A stretch of 64,000 nucleotides of DNA from Benincasa hispida (GCF_009727055.1 NC_052355.1:50237691-50301690), one strand, 5' to 3'. Counted from the first letter of the stretch, positions 47,251 through 59,702 are shown. The notes: generated by a model from the letters alone, not told the origin. Numbers and translations: made by a program.

Positions 47251-48821
47251 GCATGTGTCTATCGCATTAAAACAGTTAATTTATGTACTTTTGTGTAGAA
47301 TATGCGTTGACGCAAGGCGAAAAATGCGATCCAAAGAAATCAACAGCTGAGCGCATTAAAAGATTCCGTTGATGCAAGGCTATGCGAGCGCTCGTGAATA
47401 TCTGCTCAAGAAGGTTGCCGCATAAAGCCGACGCATCTTGGTGGGCGCATCTGGGTGAAAAGCGTAATAAATCATAATAGGACAAAAAGCTTATGACGGT
47501 CGATTCTAAATTAAGTTGAAAAGCTATTAACGAACTACTATAGTAAGTACACTCAACTTTTCGGTGACAAATATTCGGCGCATCAGACAGAGAATTAATG
47601 CCATCCCATCAGTACAATCATAAGAGAGAAGAAGCCTTTCACCCCGAAGCTCTATAAATACCAGAGGCCGCCTTCAGTAAAAGAGTTCGTTCGGTTAGAT
47701 AATTTTCTCCATGGATAGAAATAGCCTTGTTCATAGTTTCTAATACAAGGTGGAGTGAGAGAAGGGAAGAAATGCCAGAAGATCACCCTTGTTAGCTCGA
47801 GAGAGAACCCAGGAGGCGTGGAAAAACAAAGAGAGGGCCGACTCTTGCGAGAGCAAGATTATCTTTTAAGCAGAGTAGAGAAGAACAATGTAAAAGCCTT
47901 GGGAAGCAAGAGATTGCTACCAGGCTCTTTATTCTCATTCTGCATTGTCATTCTATATTTCGATTATATATCTATAAAATGGAACTTGCTTATCTACATC
48001 TGTTCATTCTCTTAAAAGCATGCATGAGTAGTTAAATCTATCGAATGGGTTGAGAAGAACGTAGCTAACATAACCTAGGATCTTCATTGCATGCGATCAT
48101 CTTGTTTTATGTTACGCCCATCACCCCTTTAAAGCTACTCGAGAGAGAGTCTAAAGAAAGAACCTTAGACTTGAGAGAGCTAGGTTAGAATCTAGACTCG
48201 AAAGAGCAAGATTAGATCTGCATAAGCAAGAGACAAAGACTTAGAGATAAGTCCTGTTTGTCAACATGCATTGCATGCACCCTAGAGATAGGTTATGGTA
48301 TTATGTGATCGCCTTGTATGTGTGTGTGTCAATCGTCATCGCATAGACAAGAATAGAGGCTTATGTGTAAGTCTTATAGACATCATCGCATATATCGCAT
48401 GCGTTCTAAATCTAGAAGCCGTATCATTTGCGTTGAGAGATTATTTGCTATTGTATGTGTGTAGCATTATCGCATAACATGAACACAATCCTACGAAGTG
48501 TTAGCTGAACCCCTTCTCAACCCGTTCCCCCACATATTCATCGCATCTTCCGTATTATCAACTCTTTTCTTAACTCTGTCGCATAAATTTTATACTGTAA
48601 ACAACAACCCAACAACTCTTTGATTTATTAGTTACCGCAAAGTAATCTAAAAATTATTGCTGCATATTGTTTTTCTAAGTCCTTGAGTTCGACCATGGGC
48701 TTACCAGGAAACTCGGTAGGATTTATACTTGGGTTCTGCTAAGGAAACTTGTTGCATAACGCGTTTTCCATCACCGCAATTCCTTTATTATTTCACCGCA
48801 TAAAATAACGCATCAATTTTT

Positions 48822-48839
48822 TGTCACTGTTGTTGGGGA
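48822..48839 (+). other. Decayed primer-binding site of an Athila-like element
   Basis: TGTCACTGTTGTTGGGGA against TGGCGCCGTTGCCGGGGA, five changes in eighteen, mostly C to T or G to A. It lies six bases past the LTR end. Confidence 0.7.
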
Positions 48840-48983
48840 CTTCAGCAATACAGTGTGCTAACGATAATTTTCTGATTTTCTTTGCAACTTTTAATCTCTG
48901 CCGCATTACGACCTAAAGATTGAAAGGACGTTCCGATAAAAACTGAGAGATAGCCGCCAACAACAATAACAAGAGAAAGATAA

Positions 48984-49020
48984 CATGGCGGAACAACCTG
49001 GAAATGGAGCACGTAGCTGG
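48984..49020 (+). pseudogene. Gag start of the Athila-like element, cut by an inversion
   Basis: ATGGCGGAACAACCTGG (MAEQPGNGA) fits the gag start of this family, compare ATGGCGGACAATAG on the minus strand at about 61906. After about 12 codons the plus-strand reading is lost and gag is read on the minus strand instead. Confidence 0.6.
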
Positions 49021-49835
49021 TGATTGCGGTTCACTTTCCCACTATGCGTTGTTGGGTCTGTTGATTGTGATTCCCTTATCAAGTTCATCATTACAGTCAT
49101 TTGACTCTGAAAGGATGCGATAGCACCATTGTTTGTGTCACTGTTCTTTATTCTCAATCTTTGATTACTTCTCTCCAGTCCTCATGATTTTAAAATGCGA
49201 TCAAGGATGTTCTTGGCCTCATCATAAGTGTTATCTAGTAGACCCTCCAGCTGCTGCCGCATTTGGTAGCAGTCTGTGAAGTAGGGTTTAATTCGTGATA
49301 AAAAAATATCCATCTGTAGCAATCTAGTAAGCCATTATGCGGGCAATCTCTTACCTGCCTCTTGAACCTCGCCCAAGCATGCGTTGAGCGATTCGTCATT
49401 ATCCTGTTTGAAATTGGGATCAATTTTCTCCTTCTGGCATTCTCCGTTGGAGGGAAATATTTCTCATAAACTTCTCTACTACTTGCTCCATGAGGTAATC
49501 TCCCCGGTTTGAGAGAGTACGCCCATTTTCGGTGCCTGGTCACACAACGAAAATGGGAACAAAGTTAGTCGAACTTCCTCGGTGGAGATATTCAGGAACA
49601 CAAAAATGTTGCAGATCTCTATGAAGCTCCGGAGATGGGCATGCGGGTCCTCACCATGCCTCCTACCAAACTGTCCAGCAGTCTGGATCATCTGCACCAT
49701 CACCGGTTTCATTTCGAATCGTGATCCATCAAGAGCGGGCCTCATGATTCCTGGGGAGAAATCGTAGAGGTTGGGCGACGCATAGTCCCGAATGAGCCTA
49801 TTGCGGTCGTTCGCCAATAGAATGGGATTCGCCAT
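49021..49835 (-). pseudogene. Athila-like gag (copy 1)
   Basis: The minus frame from 49835 begins MANPILLANDRNRLIRDYAS and has NLYDFSPGI, FEMKPVMVQMIQTAGQFG, GEDPHAHLRSFIEICNIF, then in another frame KWAYSLKPG and ENARRRKLIPISN...ARFKRQVRDCPHNGLLDC. This is the retrotransposon capsid domain of gag. Frameshifts break it at about 49540. It ends abruptly at 49021, and at its 5' side it meets an N gap (49853-49877). Confidence 0.85.
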
Positions 49836-49852
49836 GACATTATTTTCATTTA

Positions 49853-49877
49853 NNNNNNNNNNNNNNNNNNNNNNNNN
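49853..49877. other. Assembly gap (25 N)
   Basis: 25 undetermined bases between gag copy 1 and an LF2 LTR fragment. Confidence 1.
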
Positions 49878-50310
49878 AGTTGTTATATTATTTATCTTTC
49901 TTTTCTATTCTGTCATCATAAGACTGTTGCCGCATTCCACGTCTTTGCATAACTTCCACAGCCAGCCTTGACCTAAGCATTCGGTAACATGAAGCCTATG
50001 TCTTGTATCATATAGCTTAGTTTATTGTATTTTATTTTATCTCATATCTTTACTGCTTTATTTTATCACAATTTATATACCTGTACAAACACATTTTTAA
50101 AGATTGAAAACCTGGTTGCATATATCATGAACATATCAATAACTAAACAGTCTGAGTTCGACCTTCGGATCACAATTGAGAAAGTTGCATTGGAATTACA
50201 CTTGGTTCCATCGTAAGGAAACTGTGACAACGCATGGCATACTTCGTGAACATCCATAATTAACGCATATCTAGCAGTAGTATCAATCATATTCGAGCAA
50301 TAGAAAGAGT
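49878..50310 (+). mobile_element. LF2 LTR fragment (3' part)
   Basis: It matches the solo LTR at about 44390-44760 in the same strand sense (TATACCTGTACAAAC, CTTGGTTCCATCGTAAGGAAAC, GACAACGCATGGCATACTTCG) and 62160-62470 in reverse. It starts at the gap edge and fades out near 50310. Confidence 0.85.
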
Positions 50311-50401
50311 CAATACCTAAAAATTCAAGACGAATTTCAGGTCTGCGTAACATGTCAGCTTCGATATCATATCTTCGTCACAGTCATAGGCATTCTTCAA
50401 C

Positions 50402-50866
50402 CTATTTTGATACATAATCAACCACGACCAAGATTATATAGTGATTGACTTCTGTGTGTGGAAATGGGCCCATGAAGTCAATTCCCCAAACATCAAATAA
50501 TTCACAATGTGCTGACTTCTTGTACTTTCCAGGTTGCGCGATAGAGACGTCGCTTGGTTTTTGAAGCACAGTTTCGTTCTTTTCAATATATTGCTTCAAC
50601 AAACTTCCAAAAAAGGAAGATTGCGCCGGCGTCTGCATACTGCTGGCTTGATTACTCGTCTGAACCATTGTTTCGGAGGGAAAATCCGAGTGGCCCTTCT
50701 TTTTATGCCACTGATTGAAAATTTTTGCTGTTTTTTCACACAAAGTTGGGGTGCGTTTCTCCACCCAGGTTGTACGTGTTAAAGAACGGATTGTTTCTTC
50801 ACAAAAATAGATTGACTGTGGGTTTGCAGGCATTCCTCTATTGCGTTCCTTCACCACAAGTAGCAT
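50402..50866 (-). pseudogene. Gag C-terminus joined to integrase, internal deletion
   Basis: One minus frame reads CPANPQSI-like gag end material (MPANPQSIYFCEETIRS), LLKQYIEKNETVLQ (the gag end also seen at about 60690), then without a break GKYKKSAHCELFDVWGIDFM and PFPHTEVNHYIILVVVDYVSK, the integrase core of an Athila-like element. Protease, RT and RNase H are absent, so an in-frame deletion of several kb joined gag to integrase. Confidence 0.85.
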
Positions 50867-50883
50867 ACCTTGTGGTAGCCTGG

Positions 50884-51600
50884 TTGATTGCGTTCACTTC
50901 CCACTATGCGTTGTTGGGCTGTGATTGTGATTCCCTGTATCAAGTATCATTCTACAGTATTGACTCTGAAAGGATGCCGATAGCACCATTGTTTTGTGTC
51001 ACTGTTCTTTATTCTCAATCTTTGATTACTTCTCTCCAGTCTCTATGATTTTTAAAATGCGATCAAGGATGTTCTTGGCCTCATCATAAGTGTTATCTAG
51101 TAGACCTCCAGCTGTGCGCTCGCATGATTTGGTAGCAAGTCTGGGAAGTAGGGTTTAATTCGTGATAAAAAAATATCCATCTGTAGCAATCTAGTAAGCC
51201 ATTATGCGGGCAATCTCTTACCTGCCTCTTGAAACTCGCCCAAGCATGCGTTGAGACGATTCGTCAGTTATCCTGTTGAAAATTGGGATACAATTTTCTC
51301 CTTTCTGGCATTCTCCGTTGGAGGAAATATTCTTCATAAACTTCTCTACATAACTTTGCTCCATGAGGTTAATCTTCCCCGGGTTTGAGAGAGTACGCCC
51401 ATTTCGGTGCCTGGTCACACAACGAAAAATGGGAACAAAGTTATCAACTCCCGGTGGACGATATTCAGGACAACAAAATGTTCCTGAAGTGAGATTCGAG
51501 GGACGACAGAAGTGAGCGTTACTGAGAAGACTAAGCCGAAAGATGGGCATGCGTGGTCCTCACCATGCTCAACCCCATCCTACCAAAACTGCGGATAAGC
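50884..51600 (-). pseudogene. Athila-like gag (copy 2, indel-rich)
   Basis: It repeats 49021-49700 in the same orientation, with scattered one- to few-base insertions and deletions (for example CAGTCTGTGAAGTAGG against CAAGTCTGGGAAGTAGG) and one 50-base scrambled stretch at 51481-51540. It links to the gag end at 50402-50866, so a real element copy probably underlies it. The error pattern is like unpolished long-read sequence. Confidence 0.75.
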
Positions 51601-54169
51601 AGTCTGGATCATATTCGAAATTTTAAGAAGGTATTAAAAAAGTCAAGTGAACAGTTTTTGAAAAGTAAAAACGCAAAATGATTTTTTTATCTTTTTTTCA
51701 ACTATATATTAATTTAGATTTGGCTATATTTCTCACTCTTCTCCTCCCCTAAAAGGAGCAAAAGAAAAGGTGAAGGATAAAACAACAGCAATTCAATGAC
51801 AAATCTATAACTTATGTGTGCTAGTGTAAATAGTGAAGAATCCAGCTAGTTTCACCGGAAACATTACGAAGGCAAAAGTACTCTTGGTAACCAAAAGCAA
51901 CTAGGCCCCGCTTTTACCTAGCCGCATTCAATGATTCTTGGACGCAAAACGTCTCAAAAATCTGAACCCGACCGACCACTCGCGATATATATCAGCTGAC
52001 CGATACACGTGTGGAACGGTTCAATCCTGGCAAAATAGACCCACCGGACGACGCACAGGCAGTTGGCCTCCCAAGCTTCTCAGAACCTGCGTACACCCGA
52101 TCATTCCCGAAATGCAATGGAAATTTCTCATCCGTTACGCCCGTGAACCGACCCGCCGCCCTTGACTACGAAGGCATTTCGAGGATAAGGGCGTTGCTAT
52201 TGTGAACAAGATACTGGCGTTGCGGCTCCATTGAATGGTAGGGTTGGTACATCAATGGAGCGTTAAATATTAGGCCGTTGTTTGGCTTTGAGACAGATAC
52301 TGTCGCTTTCATTCTTTGCGTTTAGGATCGTTAGACTTTTTGGATGTAGTCCGACGAGAAGCCTTAGGATTCCGAGCGGTCCAGAAAGAACATAGGTGAT
52401 AGTCACCGGGAATGAGGGCGTTTGCGGTGTCGCCAACGGGCGAGGATTCGAAATCGGAGTCTCGTGCGATTGAACACCAAGAAGGTGATCCCTCCGGCAA
52501 ACCGAATTAGGTCTCCTCCCATTCTTTATTTCTCAGCCACTGTCTTCTCAGCATTTTGCGGAAATCAGAATCCAGCAACTCACTACCTTACGTTTCGTTT
52601 TGAGAATATTCGACAAATAAGTATATTGCTTTCATCTCAAAGTTTAGACACTAAGTATATGAATAATTACGATACAAGGTTTAGTTGCAGCCCTTAATCT
52701 ATAAATTAAAGGATTCATTGTCTAAAATGAGAGAAACCTTAAACATAAAGTTTAGTCACCATACACAAATAGAATATTTAATTATTTAAATTTAGCAAAT
52801 AATATTTGCAACACCGGATATTAATAAATTTCTGTCGTGATAAATTTAAACATGCAAGGAGAGTATCCTCTTATGTAAAAAACAATTTTAAAGTTAAAAA
52901 GTACTTGACAACATAATATTAAGTCAAAAGTATTTTATTGCAATAAAAACTCTCTAGGGATATGTCTATATAAAAATATATAAGATATTTTCAAGGATTA
53001 TTTTTGACAAATTTCTAAAAGATTAAAAGTTAATGAATGAAAAGTTGTTATTTACCTGAAGCACCATAGCAACTAGAAGAAATCAGAGTTATGGAAACGG
53101 CAAGCATCGTGAGATTGGAGGAAGGAGTCTGGCACGGCGCCGAACTTATTGAGTCTGAGGCAAGATCGGAAATTCCGAAGAACCATCTTTGAAAGCCTCC
53201 AAACCCTCCCTCAACGGTACCAAGAAAGTTAGAAATGATAGGTATCACATTGGCTTTTCAATATCCTCAAGCATCAATATTATTTTGTATGACGACTAGA
53301 TTTATTTTGTTCTTTAATTCTCTTTCTTACGAATTCCTATGCCAATAAGGAGTTTTATTCGAAATATATATATTGATGGCAAACCCTTAACTCGTTTTCT
53401 TATAGAGGAAATAATGATTTAATGATTGATCTCACATGTATCAAAAATCTTAAAACATGTGTCAGGCATCGACACGTACGTAAACTATATTTATCATAAG
53501 ACATATAATATTTTTACTTATTTTAAAAGTTAGAAGTTCACCAAAATATATGAGATTTTCACTGTTATTTGGAGGTATTAAAATAAAATATCAAATTAAA
53601 TAATTATTCTGATATATAGTAAAAGTATGTGGTCATCCGCGTAGTATTCTTTGTTAAGTTAGCAATACATGTCGGCCTTTAAAGACCCTATTGAAATTTT
53701 GTATATATTTGCTTTGGAAATTTACATATCGAAAAACCCGGACTTACAATAACTTTAGAAGAAATGCTGCGGGTAAAGTACATAGATCTTTGTACTAGCA
53801 ATTGGTTTTGATAGAACAAAGGTTGTGACGAAATCTAGACTACTTAAATACGAACCTTTATAATAACGTTTTACAAAATACTATAAAAAAATCCAACTTA
53901 TTTAATAGTATTTAAGTACATAATAGGCTTATGAATACCATTGACCTTTAACTACTCCAGCAATTTGATAAACAATCTTCTACCTGTCTGTCTTTCTGGA
54001 AATATACATATTTATATTTGTAACAATATAATTATTGTTTAATAAAAGCTATAAAAAGCCCAAAAATGGCAAAAAATTTCTTTATCGATAGCTTTATTAT
54101 AAAACATTTATATAGCTTTGGTCATAGAGAACGCAAGTTTTCAATGGTCTTGAAGCTAGAAATACTGTT
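51601..54169. other. Unassigned low-copy-like region
   Basis: No gene was recognised. 51900-52560 is markedly less AT-rich than its surroundings and holds an ACACGTGT motif (52006-52013). A possible exon lies on the minus strand at 53248-53056, ending in a good donor (CAG|GTAAAT), with a 64-residue frame of unknown type (ends ISSSCYGASG). 52309-52500 has another minus frame (MPEGSPSWCSIARDS...). Neither belongs to a family I know. Confidence 0.4.
53056..53248 (-). CDS. Possible exon of an unknown gene
   Basis: The open minus-strand frame starts MIPIISNFLGTVEGGFGGFQ and ends in LAVSITLISSSCYGASG followed by the splice donor CAG|GTAAATAAC. Its GC content is higher than the flanks. There is no known domain. 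No acceptor-linked next exon was found before the LTR at 54170. It may be a chance frame. Confidence 0.25.
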
Positions 54170-55431
54170 CTGCTCTTCTCTTGGCGTACACCTTTCAGTG
54201 ATCGGCCATACTCCCACATGTCTGTGGCGAAACAGAGAATAACGTAATGAACGTAAGGTTGCTTCCATGTCTGGAAGTACTACTCGCTTTAGTTAACGCA
54301 TTCTTCTAACCTTTTCTCAATAGGTCAGAATGGTATCTTCACTTCTACTCTCACAGATGAAGATGTCATCTAGCATGCCTTAGCTAAACGCATTTTATAC
54401 CTTTAACATAGATTAAGTACTTGTGATTCATATTAACTATCAAGGGATTGAAAAGGCATCATGGAGAAAATGATTAATGGAGGAACGAAAATAGATAGAG
54501 AATGGTATGTGAAAGCTATCGAAACATTTAATATATCTATTAAGTGTTTGATACATGATGTGTGAATGAAAAGATAAAGAGAAAGTGAAATACAAAGATG
54601 AAAGAGATAGAACTGATACAAATAAGTGCCAATGTCTTAGCATTGATTCGATGGAGATCTGCTTGCCGGATAGGATGTATTTGATGGTAGGGAGAGCTTC
54701 CCTCTCAGGCTTGCTCCACCGGTAGCAAAGATCTATGCACAGAGCTTTCGATCGAGTGTATAGCAGGTTAGATTTGAGATTTACCTCTCGGCCTTATCTC
54801 GTCTTCTTCCCAGATTTCTTCACTTAAGCACTCAGCTCAACCTTTTCTCTCAACAATTTAGCAGCACTTAGCCCCGTATCAAGTAGCATACCTTTTCTCT
54901 GAAATCTATGGGGTATTTATAGGTGTAGGTCTTTAACTCCAGCCTTGTGGTCCCCACTGATGGTTATGGTAATTTCGAAGATGGAGGGATATTATGCAAT
55001 CAGATCGTCAATTCTGCGCAACTGTTAGTTGTACACATGTCTCAATCCTCTGCTCTTGCGTTGCCCAGTTACATCTTTCGATCGTGAATTCGCATGCGGT
55101 GTTGTTTTTATTACCGCATGCAGTTGAAAGTTAGCTCTAAATCGACTATCACATTGCGTCGTCATTGCGCTAATCGTCTCTTCATTGTTGATTGACGGGC
55201 GCAAATCGGTTTCTCATGAGCCTTGAATGCAAGCGGTGACTTGGTTTCCTGCAAAACAGAGTAAAAGTTGGCTTGTCCTCCATCTTTATGGTATTAGTGG
55301 GTGTAATTGCGATCATTTATAATTATTGTAATGCTAAGCTAATCTTTATACAATTGGCGCATATTTATTAACTTTTGGCCGCAATATCTAGATAAGGTGG
55401 CATAAATAACTCATATTTCTACAAGTTATCA
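54170..55431 (-). repeat. 3' LTR of the Athila-like element, truncated
   Basis: On the minus strand it starts TGATAACTTGTAGAAATATG at 55431 and matches the solo LTR 42947-44833 up to about GTGTACGCCAAGAGAAGAG near 54185; the last 600 bp are missing. A TATA box (CCTATAAATA) is at 54914-54923. Confidence 0.88.
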
Positions 55432-55444
55432 CACCCCCAAATTT
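55432..55444 (-). other. Polypurine tract
   Basis: AAATTTGGGGGTG directly before the LTR start TGATAAC, the usual plus-strand primer of this lineage. Confidence 0.85.
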
Positions 55445-56599
55445 AGATATATGCTTGTCCTCAAGCATATCTTCTACTAAGGCAATCATGCTCAATTCCT
55501 ATCCTCTATTTTTGCGATGATTGGTTGCTCTGAAAGTTACACTTAGGCACATTTCTTGACATCGCACTTTCCTTCTATCCTTGTTAATTTTTAGCAAGCC
55601 CTACTTTATTCTTCTATGTAACAAAATTCTGCTCAAAGATGCTTTTCTAGTTTTCAAAATAGAATGTTTATCTCTTCTTTGTCAAAACAACTTGATGTAT
55701 TTAAATGCGGTGAGCAAAACTTTATGCCATTTATTCACTTAGAGACTATTAATCACAGTTACACTCTTCGTTTTGGCTTATCCCCACGGGTGTCATGCGA
55801 ACATTCAACTACGGTTGTGTGCCAATTTCAACTTTAACTCATGACATTCAGAGGAGTTGTTTCTTGCAATCTGTTATTTTTTTTTGTCTTTTTTTCATGT
55901 TGAGTTGTTCTTGGAAATCCACCTTCATTTTGGCTTGCTCCTACGGATGTCATACGAACATCTAACTACAAGCAGGCTCCTTTCACAACTAAACTCTTAT
56001 CGGGTTGGGACAATTTTGAGGTTTTCCCTTGCGCTGACATTGGATTTTTGCATATATATATATATATACAAATAGATGCATTTTCTTAAATGTTGCATAT
56101 TCTTGATCTCATCTGCTTAGACCTTCCCCACCCTCAAATTTAAAGATGAGCAAGGTCCTCATTGCGTTGTTTTGAGAGATTAGACAAACACTTAGAAGAA
56201 AATTGCAAAAAGAAGGTTTGAGTAGAACTTTGAAAGATAAAAGGTAAAATACTGCTAACCTAAGAATTAACTAAGTGTTAGTAAAAAATTACTAAGTATG
56301 TTCCTAAGTATAAACATATAATACATCATAGCAACGCAATGAAGATCTAAAACAAAAGATTAAGAACATTACAAAAATTGACAAAGGAAGATAAAGAAAA
56401 AGGCACAGGCAAAAAGTAGAGTGAATCATGTACTCTAATTGTATTGAATATTAACAAAGTGTACAAATAAGTATAATTGAAAGCATTACAAAAATTTTCT
56501 GTTGCCTGTACAAGAGTCAAAGAATTTGATTAACTTACAAAGAATAAATGAATTGAATACAAATAAAGAATGGCCGCATAAAAAAAAATCATAATGGAA
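55445..56599 (-). other. 3' non-coding part of the Athila-like element
   Basis: AT-rich with no open frame of note. It has a TATA/AT microsatellite at 56049-56068 and pairs of similar paragraphs near 55770-55830 and 55920-55990 (GGCTTATCCCCACGGGTGTCAT against GGCTTGCTCCTACGGATGTCAT), a diverged internal duplication. Confidence 0.6.
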
Positions 56600-59581
56600 G
56601 AAAGTGTAAATATTAAGGTTGAGGAGCAGGGGGATCTGGCGGAGGCTGTTGAGGTAGTGCAGACGAAACGTCGTCAAACAATAAGTGCTGCCTTAGATGG
56701 GAAGGTACCATCGGACCATGCAGATGTGCGGTGAGAAAATTAAAATACTCTTAATTAGGCGCCACTATCTGTCTTTGGTGCACGAAGATCCTATGCATAC
56801 TACACTGCATATTGATGAGCACTTCCCTTGAAGTTGTAACACTGCGTTGAATCTCATCAATGCGCTCCATTACTACCTCAAAGCATTGATTGAAGAAGTG
56901 GTGTTGTTGAGAAACAAGCTCTTATTGTTGAGAGAAGAGGGTTCTCATTTCAGCTAACTCAGTAGCCATGAGGTGAAGGATGTTTGTGCCTTGATTCTCG
57001 CCAGCATCGTTTTTTGGTTGGGCCAAAGGTGCCTTCATCAAATACCATTGGTCATCAACCATTGCGGCGTGGAGATGTGTTGTGGGACTGAGCTGTTGGG
57101 AGTAGGCTAACTGGGTACAATATGAAGTAGGGACAAGAAAAGAAGGTTTAAATGCTCGTTAAGGATGAAAAGGGTTCGCGGGAGCTCGGAGGGCTTGGAG
57201 GCCAAAAACTAGGGAAGAGGGCTCTAACTCAGCTTTTGCGATCTTGCGTTGGTGATTCCTGACGCCTTCCTCTTTTACTTTATCTTCTTTTCGTTCTTTT
57301 GGGCCTTGGCTCTCGACACATTCAAATCGAGTCGGGCAGGCCTCTTTGCTGGCAGTTTCGGACAGTGAGTAGAATCTTTGAGAGCATCCTCAAATTTTTA
57401 TGTTGATGAGGCCGTGGACTTTTGGCTAGCTCCTATTAACGCACATTCACACATAGTCACATTTAGACTTAAATGATCACACGGAAAAGTTTTGCCCCCA
57501 AAACATGCCATTAATGCCTGATCTGCCTCGCGATCAACTTGCCCTACGTTCGATAGGAATGTTCTGGCTTATTCAATATCCCTCATAATCCGATCTTATA
57601 CAGTTATCATCTTGTTGGGATCAACTTGCTTTTTTAATCAAGTAACCAGAGTCCTTCAGTATGCAAGGACCTGACTCCAGTTGATGCCTTCGAGCGAGAC
57701 GGCCATCATGGCCATACGTTAGTATCCTCAGCGTCTTCATCGCTCTTTCTATTGATCAACAATAATCTTATTCCGCACATCAAGGTTCTTCATTTATAAA
57801 TTTCGTTGAAGGTCCATTGCGTCGAAGGATACTGTCTCTCCCTGAAAGGTCACGCAATCATATTTCATGTAAGCGGCTGTGGTAAAGCTTCACACTAATC
57901 CTGAGCGCATAATGAAGATGGGCATTGGCAGAATGTTCCCCATGCTCCACAATTACGCTCATGATGAGGTCAGGTAGTGGATTCAGCGTAGGATAGAAGT
58001 CCATCTCGATTAACATATCATCGTTCTCTTTTTTCTTTGATGATCGCTTCTTGGCCGCCGTGGGTTCGCTGCTTTCTGCTATAGCCTTGCCTTTTGCCAA
58101 CGCAAGGCGGGCTGCTTGTCGTTCTTTCTTTTCCTGCTCTCTGTGTTGTTCTTCTTTCTCGCGCTCAGCGAGCTCTTTGCCCTTGCTCTTATATAAGCGC
58201 TTCTTATTGGCTTCGCGCTTCTTCCTCTTCTCCTCCAACAACAATCTATCCTCTTTTTCCTTCTTCCTTCTCTTTTCTTCTTCTTCTTCTTCTCTTTCTT
58301 CTCTCACAAACTCTTCTCCGAATTGCTCAGAGGCTAGCAACAGGCGCTGTTCCTCCTCGCGATTCCGGATCCCTTCAAGTCAGGCAAGCTCATTGTTGCT
58401 TCGCATTTTTTCAAACTCCAATCTTCTTCTTCTATCCCCTCTGCGATGATGAGCTTGCCCCGCTCCATCTTTTCTTGCTTCTCTTTTTCTTCTTTTCTTT
58501 TTCTCTCCTCCACTTCCAATGCTAGAATTAATTTTTAAGGGTCAATTGTGGACCCTTGCGGCGCATTCTCCCTTCGACGCTGCATTAGAGAGGTTCCCTC
58601 TGCTTCTTCTCCTTCATCGGTCGCAACTATTTGCGTTGGTATGGGTTGCACTGATTCCATTAATTGTGTCGTTTCCCCCTTATCCTCCCTTACGGAGGTT
58701 GATTTTCCATCAGGGCTCGCATCTGTTTTGCTTCCTTTTCTTTTCTCAAGCGCCTCTCTTCACGCCGATGCAATTTTCTTTCTTCTTTCTTCTTTCTCCT
58801 TCTTCTTTCTTTCCTTCCTGGCCTCATCATCTTCATCTTCATCCTTTTTCTCTTTATTCTTTTTTTCTTTGCGATGATGAGAAGATTCAGCCTCCCCAGC
58901 CTTCTTTCCCTTAGTCTTCTTCCTCTTCTTCTCAGCCACTTCTGGTTGCGCCTCCCCTGCAACCTCCTCCAATGCAATGGCAGGGGTCTCCAATGCAACC
59001 TCGCCTTCCTTAACCTTCTCCATCGCAATCTCTTCTTCTTCTCTTTCCTTTCTCGCAATCGCTTCTTCTTCTCTTCATGGATGTCCGTCATAGGCTTCTG
59101 CGATGACAGTTGCCTCCTGAGTTTTTGGGACCAGAACATTATTCCCTATTTCTTCTTCTTCAACCTCCACTTCTTCCACTACCAATACTCCACCCTTCAC
59201 TATGCCATCTGCCACTATCACCGCCTCCTCCTCCATAGGCAGTGGTTGGTTTACAACCCTTGCCTCGGGCAGTCTACCTCATTGCTCCAAGGTACTCAGG
59301 ATGTTGCCAAACACCTCCGTATCATCGCGTCTCTTCCTTTCACTTTCAGTTGAGATGGCAGGTGCTGGCATAGGCATGCTCTCGTTGCTTCTTCCTCGCT
59401 TGAACAAAGGAGGCCTAATGGCCAGAGGGTTTCTCCAGGCTCTCCCGGTGAGTCTGGGGATAGTGTGGGCTTGGGCGGCAAGCCTGTGACTGGCAGCCAG
59501 GAATGCTGCCTCTCGCATGTCTACTTGGTCAGGTGTGGAAGGTGAAGCGGATTGATTTGGGGTCTGGTTAGCCATGGACAC
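56600..59581 (-). pseudogene. Lys/Glu-rich 3' ORF (post-pol, env-like position)
   Basis: It starts at 59581 or 59573 (MSMANQTPNQ) with DMREAAFLAASHRLAAQAHT and PLFKRGRSNESMPMPAPAIS. About 1.3 kb follow that are almost all Lys, Glu and Arg (KKRKKTKGKKAGEAES near 58930; EREEEEEEKRRKKEKEDRLL near 58280), predicted coiled coil or disordered. A less biased C-terminal part follows (ENDDMLIEMDFYPTLNPLPD, then VTFQGETVSFDAMDLQRN near 57810). Several frameshifts and stops break it. Its place between the pol site and the 3' LTR is that of the extra ORF of Athila/Ogre-type elements, whose function is unknown; relation to the plant 'Transposase_32'-type domain is my guess. It is not recognisably an envelope protein. 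Confidence 0.6.
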
Positions 59582-59702
59582 GAGCTTAGAAAGGTCTGAT
59601 AAAAACTTGAGTTGTTGAGGAGAAAGAAAGGTCTAGGTGCAATACGCTTAGGGTTTCTGGTTTGCCAAAGTGAGGTAAAAAGTTTCCAATGAAGGAGGAG
59701 GT

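Larger units (their letters stand above)
46320..48815 (+). mobile_element. LF2 LTR carrying a plastid insertion
   Basis: It starts TGATAACGGTCAGAAATGCA, ends GCATCA at 48815 and is followed by a decayed Athila-type primer site. Without the plastid piece (about 46430-47250) it is close to the 1.83-1.89 kb of other LF2 LTRs. A TATA box (TATAAATA) is at 47653-47660. The LTR is rich in GCAT/GCGTT motifs. Confidence 0.8.

Noticed and set aside
58051..58914. Plus-strand Ser/Phe/Leu-rich frames
   Set aside because: Complement of the Lys/Glu-rich minus ORF; the compositional bias keeps them open.
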